DNA from: JBJYIN01 sp046237015
GTDB taxonomy: Bacteria; Pseudomonadota; Gammaproteobacteria; Enterobacterales; Enterobacteriaceae
DNA length: 64,000 bases
Assembly: GCF_046237015.1 (NCBI RefSeq)
Contig: NZ_JBJYIN010000010.1
Span: forward strand, 95,024-159,023
Direction of reading: 5' to 3'
Shown: piece after piece, positions 15,083 to 23,760 of the stretch
Layout: the number at the start of each line of letters is the position of its first letter
Numbering within the stretch: position 1 is the first letter of the stretch
Translations under genes and position numbers: made by a program
The notes under the pieces: generated by a model
Seen by the model: the letters and a program-made list of their open reading frames with translations, nothing else
Told to the model about the DNA's origin: nothing
Database searches by the model: none

Positions 15083-18000
15083 ATGTTAAAGAAGCTATTC
15101 AGTCTTTTACCTATTTTTGGTGACAAAGCCGCGACGGCGACGGAAAAGCTGTTACAAGAATCTTTATTACCGCTGGCAGAATTTGATAAAGCGTTGCCGA
15201 ATACGGTATTTGATTATGTCATGAAGGGCACCACACCTGAGATTATTTACAAATTAAGTCAACTCGATGCCGATCAGGTGATTGTTCTATTCGATAAGCC
15301 CGGAACGGTTGATTGGTGGCGTGTTCAGAACCATCATTTTAATTCCACTGAGTATAAAAGAATCATAACGCAAGCAATAAATGCGCGTTATAAACTCTAT
15401 TCTATGGTAGGAAAAGGGTTAACGGATGAACAGATAGCCCGTTTTGCAAAGGCATTAGCTGCCGCGTGTCAGGATAAGAATATAAAACTGATTACGAATG
15501 AAGTGCCGAACTGGATGATTTATTTATTGTGTGATGGTTTGTTCTCCACGTTACGCAGTACATCGAGTGAAGATGCGAAATTGACGTATCGTGATGGCTG
15601 GAATGTTCAACTGCTTGCTAATTTAGTTGCTGATGAACAAGGATATAAGGAAGGCGAAAATATTTTATTTGCCATTTTTGATAGAAAAGAATTAGATGGA
15701 TTCTATCATGCACATTTGAATATATTTTTTGAACTTCCGGATTTGTCAGAATATATCAAATGTCATGCGCAGTTTGTTCGCACCACGTTGGTTGAGAAAC
15801 TTTCTGTCACTGGTTTAATTCATTTGCTAAAATATTTTTCCGGTCAGGAAACGCTGAGTATCTTATTTTCTGATGTGATTGTCGCTCTGGCGATGGACCC
15901 GCGAAAAACGGTTCGTCATGAAGCCGAGCCTTTACTGAATACGCTTCCTGCTAACGATGTTAAACAACATATGAGTGATATGTTGTTTAACGGAACACCG
16001 AAGCAACGCGCGCAGGCTGCCGATCTATTCGCACGTCAGGGTGAAAATAAGGCGATTCTAGAACAAGCGTTAACGGTAGAAAAAAGTAAGTCTGTGATGA
16101 AAAGTATCGAGAGCGCCATTATGCGTTTCGATGTTATCGATACGGCACAGGATATTGCATTGCCTGAATTACCTGCGCTAACGGCACTGGTAGATACACC
16201 GTTACCGGAAAGCGTAAAGGATATTCTGGTTGAAAATTTCAATGAGATGCTGGAAAAAGCAAGAGTGGGTGCTGAACAAGAAATCGAGCAGAATAAAACG
16301 AGTCAGCATCAGTATTCCTGGCAGCAACGGCATTATAAAGAATTACGGAAAATCAGTATTGAACACTGCCGTTCTCTGTTAAATAAACTGAATGGCGTGG
16401 AAGGGCGTCTATCCAGAGAAGATATCAGTATTATTCAATACAAAAAACGTATTCGCAGTTTGCCTGAATTTACACTTTATCATGCTGCTCGCGTGATATT
16501 CTCTGACGAAGACAGAAACTTAGGTTTGAACTCATATCAGATAGAAAATGAGGTGCCAGTAGAGATTTTGGCGACGTTGGAGCTACGGCAACTGGAAGAT
16601 GTTTTACAGAAATTAGCGCTCCGCGAACCGGCGAGAATAGTAGCCGCATTGTGTTTAGAGTCATACAATCATGGTCTGCGGATCTTTCCTAAAACGGAAC
16701 AACTTTGGCCATTTTTCTCACAATATCCTGATTATATCGGTGAAGCATTGGGATTGTTGCCAAATAAAAGTGAGAATAAGTATCGTATATTTGAAATAGG
16801 TAATGCTTTTGAGTTGCTTGATAAATTCCCTACTGTTCCTGCACAGTTTATTCCGCGTGTTATGGAATTTGCATTGGGTGAAAATAAAACTTATCGTCAG
16901 GGTGCGCAACAGCTACTCGAAAAATTACCCAATATTCATATCAGCGTACAGGAAAGTCTGCATTCTACGAAACAAGAAATTCGCATTACAACCGTTGAAT
17001 GGCTTGCCCGCATAAGGAATAAAGACAGTATTGTACCGCTTTATGCCTTGTTGAAAAAAGAAAAGCGGGAAACCGTGCGTGCGGCATTATTAGCGGTTTT
17101 GGAGCAATTTGGTGAGGATATTTCTCCTTATCTGTCAGAAAAAGTGTTGCGTGATGAAGCATTGAAAGGGTTGAAAGCAAACCCTCCCGCCAGCATGAGT
17201 TGGTTTGATTACGATACGATCCCACCATTGAAATGGGAAAATGGAAAGATCGTTGATGCTGAAATTATTAAATGGTGGATTATTCTGGCAGTGAAATTAA
17301 AAATGCCAGCGGGTAACACGTTATTACACCGTTATGTAGGGCTGTTAGCTAAAGAGAGCCAGCATAAACTTGGTTCATTTATTTTACACACCTTTATCGC
17401 TCAGGATGTAAAACATCCACCGTTGGAAGAGGCGATGTTGGAGGCGAATAAAGAGGCTCCAGCGCGTTTAAAAAACTATCAGTATTGTTTTGAGAAATAT
17501 GGTGAGTATTACCAGAAGTACGGCAGCTATACGCTGGAGATGGTGATTGAGGAAATAAAGAATGAGGTATTGCAGCGCTATGTAGGCTCCGCAATCAGCG
17601 AGAAGGGCATGCTAGCGCTGATCGGCCATATCGAAGGCCATGTGGCTGTCTCTGCATTGCGTAATTATACGCGTGATCATTACCAGCGCCGTTCACAGGT
17701 TGAAGCGATGATCAGTGCAATGGCAATTAGCGATGATCCACTCATTATCCAATTGTTACTTTCACTTTCACGTCGTTATCGCACTGCTGCTATTCAGGAA
17801 AAGGCGCGTGAATTAGTTGAAGGGATTGCCGAGCGTAATGGTTGGAGTGCTGACGAATTGGCCGACCGAACCATCCCTACGGCGGGGTTGGATGAGACAG
17901 GGACGTTAGTGCTGGAATACGGTGAGCGAACCTTTACCGCACGTATGGATAGCAAGCAGCGACTGGTGCTCCTGAACCCGGAAGGCAAAGAGATTAAAGC

Positions 18001-18826
18001 ACTGCCTGCCGCGCGTAAAACAGATAATGAAGAGCAGATAAAAGAGACAAAAAAATTATTCTCATCAAGCAAGAAAGAGCTAAAACAGGTGATCGATCTG
18101 CAAACTGCTCGTCTGCATGAGGCGATGTGCAGCCAGCGGCAATGGCCAAGTGAAGACTGGCGCACCTATATTCTGTCACACCCTGTCATGCATCCCCTCA
18201 TCGAGCGTTTAGTATGGCAAGAGGTGAAAGAAGGACAGGTGATCAACACGTTCCGGCCAACGGATGATGGCTGCCTCATTAATCTTGATGATGATGAGAT
18301 TGAATTATCTGATGGCACGACGATCCAGCTTGCTCATGCGGCTATCGTGGATACGGCAACGAGCAAAGCCTGGTTAGCGCATTTTAGCGATTATAAAGTG
18401 GCGTTTTTATTCTCACAGATGGAGCACACGTTGCCCGATTTCGATCTTAAATTGGTTAAGGTTGAAGATAAAAAAGGCTGGCTAACCGATACGTTTACGT
18501 TGCGCGGGGTGTTAACAAAAATGGGATACCAGCGCGGGCCAGCGGAAGATGGCGGCACGTTTTTCCATTATTACAAACATTTCAGCAGTTTGGGTTTGTT
18601 CGTTAATATCGGTTTCAGCGGCAGTTACGTGCCGGAGGAAAATATACCCGCTGTGCTGTTTGATTTGAGTTTTGAGAAAAATCAGCAAAATTACTGGGAT
18701 CATAACAATCTGGTATTACACGATATTCCTCCCATTCTTTTGGCAGAAAGCTATGCCGATTATCTAAAAGCCGCTCAGGCCTGTTCTGGATTTGATCCTG
18801 ATTGGGAAAAGAAAACCCTCTGGTAA
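15083..18826 (+). CDS. yehI: DUF4132 protein (YehI-like)
   Basis: Very large cytoplasmic protein of 1247 residues, first gene of a five-gene block. HEAT-like helical repeats are suggested near residues 265-350 and 595-700 (for example KRETVRAALLAVLEQFGED). A C-terminal DUF4132 domain lies at about 1000-1190 (WPSEDWRTYILSHPVMHPL, FRPTDDGCLINLDDDEIE). No signal peptide, membrane span or recognised catalytic motif. E. coli YehI (about 1200 residues) is the closest relative I recall; a link to molybdate metabolism has been suggested for relatives named MolR but is not established. Start chosen for AGGGA eight bases upstream. A hairpin follows before the next gene. Confidence 0.8.
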   Translation: MLKKLFSLLPIFGDKAATATEKLLQESLLPLAEFDKALPNTVFDYVMKGTTPEIIYKLSQLDADQVIVLFDKPGTVDWWRVQNHHFNSTEYKRIITQAINARYKLYSMVGKGLTDEQIARFAKALAAACQDKNIKLITNEVPNWMIYLLCDGLFSTLRSTSSEDAKLTYRDGWNVQLLANLVADEQGYKEGENILFAIFDRKELDGFYHAHLNIFFELPDLSEYIKCHAQFVRTTLVEKLSVTGLIHLLKYFSGQETLSILFSDVIVALAMDPRKTVRHEAEPLLNTLPANDVKQHMSDMLFNGTPKQRAQAADLFARQGENKAILEQALTVEKSKSVMKSIESAIMRFDVIDTAQDIALPELPALTALVDTPLPESVKDILVENFNEMLEKARVGAEQEIEQNKTSQHQYSWQQRHYKELRKISIEHCRSLLNKLNGVEGRLSREDISIIQYKKRIRSLPEFTLYHAARVIFSDEDRNLGLNSYQIENEVPVEILATLELRQLEDVLQKLALREPARIVAALCLESYNHGLRIFPKTEQLWPFFSQYPDYIGEALGLLPNKSENKYRIFEIGNAFELLDKFPTVPAQFIPRVMEFALGENKTYRQGAQQLLEKLPNIHISVQESLHSTKQEIRITTVEWLARIRNKDSIVPLYALLKKEKRETVRAALLAVLEQFGEDISPYLSEKVLRDEALKGLKANPPASMSWFDYDTIPPLKWENGKIVDAEIIKWWIILAVKLKMPAGNTLLHRYVGLLAKESQHKLGSFILHTFIAQDVKHPPLEEAMLEANKEAPARLKNYQYCFEKYGEYYQKYGSYTLEMVIEEIKNEVLQRYVGSAISEKGMLALIGHIEGHVAVSALRNYTRDHYQRRSQVEAMISAMAISDDPLIIQLLLSLSRRYRTAAIQEKARELVEGIAERNGWSADELADRTIPTAGLDETGTLVLEYGERTFTARMDSKQRLVLLNPEGKEIKALPAARKTDNEEQIKETKKLFSSSKKELKQVIDLQTARLHEAMCSQRQWPSEDWRTYILSHPVMHPLIERLVWQEVKEGQVINTFRPTDDGCLINLDDDEIELSDGTTIQLAHAAIVDTATSKAWLAHFSDYKVAFLFSQMEHTLPDFDLKLVKVEDKKGWLTDTFTLRGVLTKMGYQRGPAEDGGTFFHYYKHFSSLGLFVNIGFSGSYVPEENIPAVLFDLSFEKNQQNYWDHNNLVLHDIPPILLAESYADYLKAAQACSGFDPDWEKKTLW

Positions 18827-18836
18827 TCCGTTTATG

Positions 18837-18859
18837 AAGCCAGCAGCCAGTGCTGGCTT
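18837..18859 (+). terminator. Hairpin between yehI and yehL (partial terminator?)
   Basis: Perfect 9-bp stem AAGCCAGCA/TGCTGGCTT with a 5-base loop, followed by TGCTCATTATTTT. The poor T tract suggests partial termination or a processing site that could set expression of the downstream genes relative to the first. Confidence 0.55.
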
Positions 18860-18892
18860 TGCTCATTATTTTGTGGCGAAAGAGATCCAAGC

Positions 18893-20002
18893 ATGGAAAA
18901 ACAACAACCGATGGCAGGCAATGTGCTGCGTCAGCCGGCGGAAACTCGATTTGCGGATGAATTAGCGCGTCTGACGAAAGCGGACGAAAATAATCCTAAA
19001 CCCCAAGGCTGGTTACGTTCACCTCGTGCCGTTCGCCAGTTTGTTTTAGGCGATGAGGCATTAGCGATTTCAGCGAAGTTTTTTGGCGACAACGCGCTGG
19101 TCGATCGTGCCATTGTGACGCTATTGGGAAAACAGGGATTGATGTTGGTTGGTGAGCCAGGAACGGCGAAATCAATGCTGTCAGAACTGTTTGCCGCAGC
19201 GATTTCGGGAGATTCAGGCCTCACGATCCAAGGTACGGCGGGAACGACAGAAGACCACATCAAATATTCCTGGAACTATGCGCTGCTGCTTGCCGAAGGC
19301 CCCACGGAGCGTGCCCTTGTCGGCTCGCCGCTCTATCAGGGAATGATGCAGGGAAAAATCGTCCGCTTTGAGGAAATCACCCGTTGTCCACCGGAAATAC
19401 AGGATGTGCTGGTTTCGTTGATGTCTGAAAAACAGATGATGATCCCTGAAATGAGTGAGCGGGGGCGGGTGAATGCGAAACCCGGCTTTAATTTAATCGG
19501 GACGGCAAACTTGCGCGATCGCGGCGTCCATGAGATGTCTGCGGCGTTAAAACGGCGCTTCAATTTTGAGACTGTCAGGCCAATTCAGGATCCTGAGTTT
19601 GAAATTGAGCTGATTCAGACGCAGCTTGCGCGTGAATTGGGGGAGCTCGCCGCGCTGATCACGGTGCCACCAAGCGTCATTGAACTCCTTGTGACGACAT
19701 TTCAGGAGCTCCGCTCCGGTAATACCCGTGATGGCGGCAGTATCAAGACGCCGGATGCGGTGATGTCGAGTGCAGAAGCCGTTAACATTGCCTATGCCTC
19801 CGCGCTTGAAGCGCATTATCTGGGCGACAGTAAACTGAATGCTGCTGCGATTGCGCGTCAGCTTATTGGCGTCGTGCTCAAAGATAATCCTGATGACGCG
19901 AAACGCATGCGTTACTACGTTGATAATGTGGCGCGTGAGCGTGCGAGAAACAGCGATGATTGGAAAGCGTTTTATGATGCGTCACGCCAATTCTGGAAGT
20001 GA
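18893..20002 (+). CDS. yehL: MoxR-type AAA+ ATPase (YehL-like)
   Basis: 369-residue cytoplasmic AAA+ ATPase. Walker A GEPGTAKS starts near residue 87, Walker B-like IVRFEEITRCPPE near 156, sensor 1 FNLIGTANLRDRG near 200, and an arginine-finger region ALKRRFNFE near 220. MoxR ATPases act as chaperones that remodel or load a partner, usually with a VWA-domain protein; the VWA partner here is two genes downstream. Similar to E. coli YehL. It lies 66 bases after the DUF4132 gene, with a hairpin between, and 42 bases before the DUF5682 gene. Confidence 0.85.
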   Translation: MEKQQPMAGNVLRQPAETRFADELARLTKADENNPKPQGWLRSPRAVRQFVLGDEALAISAKFFGDNALVDRAIVTLLGKQGLMLVGEPGTAKSMLSELFAAAISGDSGLTIQGTAGTTEDHIKYSWNYALLLAEGPTERALVGSPLYQGMMQGKIVRFEEITRCPPEIQDVLVSLMSEKQMMIPEMSERGRVNAKPGFNLIGTANLRDRGVHEMSAALKRRFNFETVRPIQDPEFEIELIQTQLARELGELAALITVPPSVIELLVTTFQELRSGNTRDGGSIKTPDAVMSSAEAVNIAYASALEAHYLGDSKLNAAAIARQLIGVVLKDNPDDAKRMRYYVDNVARERARNSDDWKAFYDASRQFWK

Positions 20003-20044
20003 GGCCGTGGCACAACTTACTGCTTTCCATATGGGAGGTTATTG

Positions 20045-22609
20045 ATGAGTCTCCCAAATATCACGTTGCCTGCTCGTCTGGAGCAGGCGCTAGCGACACG
20101 GCTATTTTTACAGTCGCAGCAGATCTATTTTGCGCCCGTTCGCCATCATAGCCCGGCCTGTGCTTATGCGCTGTTGTCGTTGATTGAGGATATCCGTCCT
20201 GACGATATCCTGATTGAAGCGCCCGTCAGTTTTAATCATCTCTTGCCTGATTTGCTCCATCCTGACACCCGACCTCCGATTGCCGTGATGGGACAGGCCG
20301 ATGTTCAATGTTGCGCGTCGGACGAGGGAGAAAGCCGACAAACTGCGACGCGTAGTGCTTTTTTCCCCTTCTGTGACTATTCGCCAGAATGGGTTGCGCT
20401 GCGTACCGGCCAACGACATCACGCCACGTTGCGCTTTATCGACTTGCCGTGGGTTGAACAAATCGCGATTGATGAACGTCAGGCGGATGTTAGCCAAAGT
20501 CTACAGGCGGAACGTTACCTCGCCCATAGCCAGTTTATTTCTGCGCTGGCAAAAAAATGTTATTGCCGCGATCACGATGAAGTCTGGGAACACTTATTCG
20601 AATTACGAACGAGTGAAGCACTGGCCGACTGGTCGTCACTTTTTCATGACACGTTGATTTGGTGTGCGCTGGCGCGACTGGATTATGAACCCCAGGTTTT
20701 GGAGGCCGAAGGATCCGCACAGCGTGAAGCCCATATGCTTGCTGCGATTATGCAGGCGCGAGCTGAAAACCCGACGGGAAAAATTCTGGTGGTAACGGGG
20801 GGATTTCATTCGTTGGCGCTAATCGAGGGGCTGTCTCATGATGGTCAGTCGCTTAATGCGTTGACTGACGCGGCGAAAAAACAGTATCAAAAACAGCTAA
20901 AGCAGGCGGAAAAAGATCAGGCATGGCTAATCCGCTATAGCTTTGACCGACTGGACGCGCTCAATGGGTATGCCTCTGGCATGCCTGCCCCGGCTTACTA
21001 CCAACAAAGCTGGCAAATGCTGATGACGCAGCGGCGCGATCGGGCGGCAGAAAAAGATCTGCCGTTGCGCACGACTCAGGCATACCGTCACCACATGGTG
21101 ATGCGTTTTTTGTCCGAGGTCGCCAGTATGCTCCGTACCCAATCGTTTGACGATCCACCCAGTTATATCACGGTGAAAAATGCCATGGAGCAATGTGTGC
21201 AGTTAGCCGCATTGCGTGGGCATGAAGGCCCTGGCCGTTATGATCTGCTGGATGGATTACAGAGTAGTTTTATTAAAGGCAGTATTGACGATACGCAGCG
21301 CGATCTCTGGCTTGAGATCGAAAAGACCTTTTCAGGGCATACGTTAGGGCAGATCCCAAAGGGGAGTGCGACGCCGCCACTGGTTAATGAAACCTACCAG
21401 TTAGCAAAAGGGCATCGTTTTAAACTGGATGATACGCTCGCCAAGCTGAGCCGTTTAGATATTTATCGTAATCCGCAGCACCGTGCTCGTAGCCGTTTCT
21501 TGCACCTGCTGAATTTCCTTGAGGTAGGGTTTGCCACACGAATGAGCGGCCCTGATTTTTTGAGCGGTCACAACCTCGAACTGCTTTTTGAAGAGTGGCA
21601 ATACGCGTGGACGCCGTCGGTTGAAGGACGATTGATTGCGTTATCGGAGAAGGGAAGCCAACTGGAAGCGATTGCGATCGATAAATTAGTCCATTTGGAG
21701 AAGCAATTAGAAGAGCAGGGACAAAACCGCTCGAGTAAAAATGCGGTTCAGGTATTGATTCAGGCGGCGTTATTAGGTCTACAGTCACGTTTAGCCGGAT
21801 TATTTCGTCTATTACATGATGATATCCAGAATGATTTTCGGCTGAGCTCGCTCGTGGAATGTGGGCATAGTCTGATTCATTTATGGCGTGGACGTGATTT
21901 TCTTGGTCTACGCTACCAGCCTGAATTAACCCAACTGTTGCTCGAGTTGGTTCCACAAACGTTGTTTTGTTTATCGACCATTGCGGCAGGGGATGAACCA
22001 CAGCAGGAAGAACACTTCACCGCCTTGCTTGCTCTGCGTGAGTTTATTGAGTTTGTTCCTACGATCGATCCCACCAGTACCGCCAGTGGCGATTTTTACC
22101 GCCAATTGCGGCAGATTGCCCCTACGCTAAACGATGTCCCTTTATTAAAAGGGGCGGTGGATGCCTTACGCTATCTTGGTGATGAAATAGATGAATGTGC
22201 CCTGAGTGACAACCTATCGAATGCTTTTAGCCAGGGTAGCGATCCTGAGCAGGCGATTCGTTATTTTGTGGGGGTAATGCGTACCACGCCTGAATTGATT
22301 ATCAAAACGCCGCGTCTGATCGATAGGTTAAACATGTTGATTGCGCAATGGGATGATGACCGTTTTTTGCACGTGTTACCTGACTTGCGTTTTGCCTTTA
22401 GCCAACTCACCCCGAAGCAAAATGCCGTGCTAGCGAACTACCTCGCTGAGCAATGCGGCCTCTCCGAACCGGAATTGCAACTCTGGCAAACGGATTTTAC
22501 GGAACGGGAGATGTTACAGGCGATCCAGTTAAACCAAAAGCTGCAACAGCAATTGGTCGAGAACGATTTACTGTCGTGGTACGAAAATGATAAAGGGGTG
22601 GTGCGATGA
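20045..22609 (+). CDS. yehM: DUF5682 protein (YehM-like)
   Basis: 854-residue cytoplasmic protein. The N-terminal 300 residues carry the DUF5682 features YFAPVRHHSPACAYAL, DDILIEAPVSFNHLLPDLL and ILVVTGGFHSLALI. The repeated His/Asp/Glu residues at strand ends hint at an enzyme fold, but no activity is known to me. The rest is helical. ATG 20045 is preferred over an in-frame TTG one codon earlier because GGGAGG lies six bases upstream. The stop overlaps the next start by four bases (ATGA). It resembles E. coli YehM, which I recall as somewhat shorter. Confidence 0.8.
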   Translation: MSLPNITLPARLEQALATRLFLQSQQIYFAPVRHHSPACAYALLSLIEDIRPDDILIEAPVSFNHLLPDLLHPDTRPPIAVMGQADVQCCASDEGESRQTATRSAFFPFCDYSPEWVALRTGQRHHATLRFIDLPWVEQIAIDERQADVSQSLQAERYLAHSQFISALAKKCYCRDHDEVWEHLFELRTSEALADWSSLFHDTLIWCALARLDYEPQVLEAEGSAQREAHMLAAIMQARAENPTGKILVVTGGFHSLALIEGLSHDGQSLNALTDAAKKQYQKQLKQAEKDQAWLIRYSFDRLDALNGYASGMPAPAYYQQSWQMLMTQRRDRAAEKDLPLRTTQAYRHHMVMRFLSEVASMLRTQSFDDPPSYITVKNAMEQCVQLAALRGHEGPGRYDLLDGLQSSFIKGSIDDTQRDLWLEIEKTFSGHTLGQIPKGSATPPLVNETYQLAKGHRFKLDDTLAKLSRLDIYRNPQHRARSRFLHLLNFLEVGFATRMSGPDFLSGHNLELLFEEWQYAWTPSVEGRLIALSEKGSQLEAIAIDKLVHLEKQLEEQGQNRSSKNAVQVLIQAALLGLQSRLAGLFRLLHDDIQNDFRLSSLVECGHSLIHLWRGRDFLGLRYQPELTQLLLELVPQTLFCLSTIAAGDEPQQEEHFTALLALREFIEFVPTIDPTSTASGDFYRQLRQIAPTLNDVPLLKGAVDALRYLGDEIDECALSDNLSNAFSQGSDPEQAIRYFVGVMRTTPELIIKTPRLIDRLNMLIAQWDDDRFLHVLPDLRFAFSQLTPKQNAVLANYLAEQCGLSEPELQLWQTDFTEREMLQAIQLNQKLQQQLVENDLLSWYENDKGVVR

Positions 22610-23760
22610 GCGCTCAGGACCCGCAGTCTGATGATGATAAAGAAAAAAATGGCAAACGCTGGCGATTAATCCTGGGTCACTATGCCGATGAGGCTTTAGG
22701 TAAAGCGGTGCTTGATGCGAACGATCTGAAAATTGAACGCACGCTGGATTATCTGTATCACCGTGAATATCAGCGTCGTGGGCTAAAACAGGAAGGTGGT
22801 CGCCACGGTTCTTTGGATCAGTCCCAACTGACGGCGGTGAACTGGCTGGATCAGGCGCGTAAATTATTTCCCAGCAGTACGTTTGAGCGGATGCAATCAC
22901 AGGCGATTGAGCGTTATGAGATGACCAGTTTGCTCAAAGACCCGCAGGCGTTGCAAGCCATGGAACCCACGCCTGCGCTGGCGAAAGCCTTGCTGAGTTT
23001 ACGTGGCCGGATGAATGAGCAAACGCGTGAAGCGGTACGCGAGATTATTCGCAAGGTGGTTGATGAGATATTACGTACGCTGAGGCCCACCTTTACCCAT
23101 ACGCTGACTGGTCGGCGTAACCGATTTCGACGCTCACCGATTGCCAGTAGCCAAAATTTTGACTGGCGTGCCACGATTGCGGCCAACCTGAAGCATTTCG
23201 ATCGCGAGAAAAATCGCTTGATCATTGAAACGCCGTATTTTAATTCACGTATGCAGCGGCATATGCCGTGGGATGTCATTTTATGCGTTGACCAAAGCGC
23301 ATCGATGTCCAGTTCGGTGATGTACGCCGCGATCTGTGCCAGCATTTTGGCAACATTACCGGCGGTACGGGTCTCTTTAATTGTGTTTGATACGCAGGTG
23401 GTGGATTTATCGCATCTTGCCCACGATCCTGTTGAGGTGTTGATGACCGTTCAACTCGGTGGCGGCACGAATATTGCGCAAGCCATGCAGTATTGCGAAC
23501 AGTTAGTACAAAATCCGAGGCGTACGATTGTGACCCTAATCAGTGATTTTGAAGAAGGGGGCGCGCTGAATCGTCTGCTCAGTTGTGTGCAGCGTATGCA
23601 TAGCCAGCAGATCACGTTGCTGGGGCTGGCGGCGCTTGATGATGCCGCGATGCCTGTTTATGACACTGCGATTGGGCAGAAATTGGCCGATCGAGGTATG
23701 CACGTCGCGGCATTGACGCCCGAGCACTTTGCGCAATGGCTGGCGGAGGTGATGCGATGA
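22606..23760 (+). CDS. yehP: VWA-domain protein (YehP-like)
   Basis: 384 residues. A helical N-terminal region (about 1-215) leads into a von Willebrand A domain with a complete metal-ion-dependent adhesion site: DQSAS near residue 228 (DxSxS), the Thr in LGGGTNIAQAM and the Asp in TLISDFEEGG. VWA proteins of this type partner MoxR ATPases and bind clients through a divalent metal. No signal peptide or transmembrane anchor, so it acts in the cytoplasm. It overlaps both neighbours by four bases (ATGA), a sign of tight stoichiometric coupling. Confidence 0.85.
   Translation: MSAQDPQSDDDKEKNGKRWRLILGHYADEALGKAVLDANDLKIERTLDYLYHREYQRRGLKQEGGRHGSLDQSQLTAVNWLDQARKLFPSSTFERMQSQAIERYEMTSLLKDPQALQAMEPTPALAKALLSLRGRMNEQTREAVREIIRKVVDEILRTLRPTFTHTLTGRRNRFRRSPIASSQNFDWRATIAANLKHFDREKNRLIIETPYFNSRMQRHMPWDVILCVDQSASMSSSVMYAAICASILATLPAVRVSLIVFDTQVVDLSHLAHDPVEVLMTVQLGGGTNIAQAMQYCEQLVQNPRRTIVTLISDFEEGGALNRLLSCVQRMHSQQITLLGLAALDDAAMPVYDTAIGQKLADRGMHVAALTPEHFAQWLAEVMR

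Noticed and set aside
21420..22001. 193-residue open frame antisense to the DUF5682 gene
   Set aside because: Complementary-strand by-product of a long coding region; no start signals or family features.
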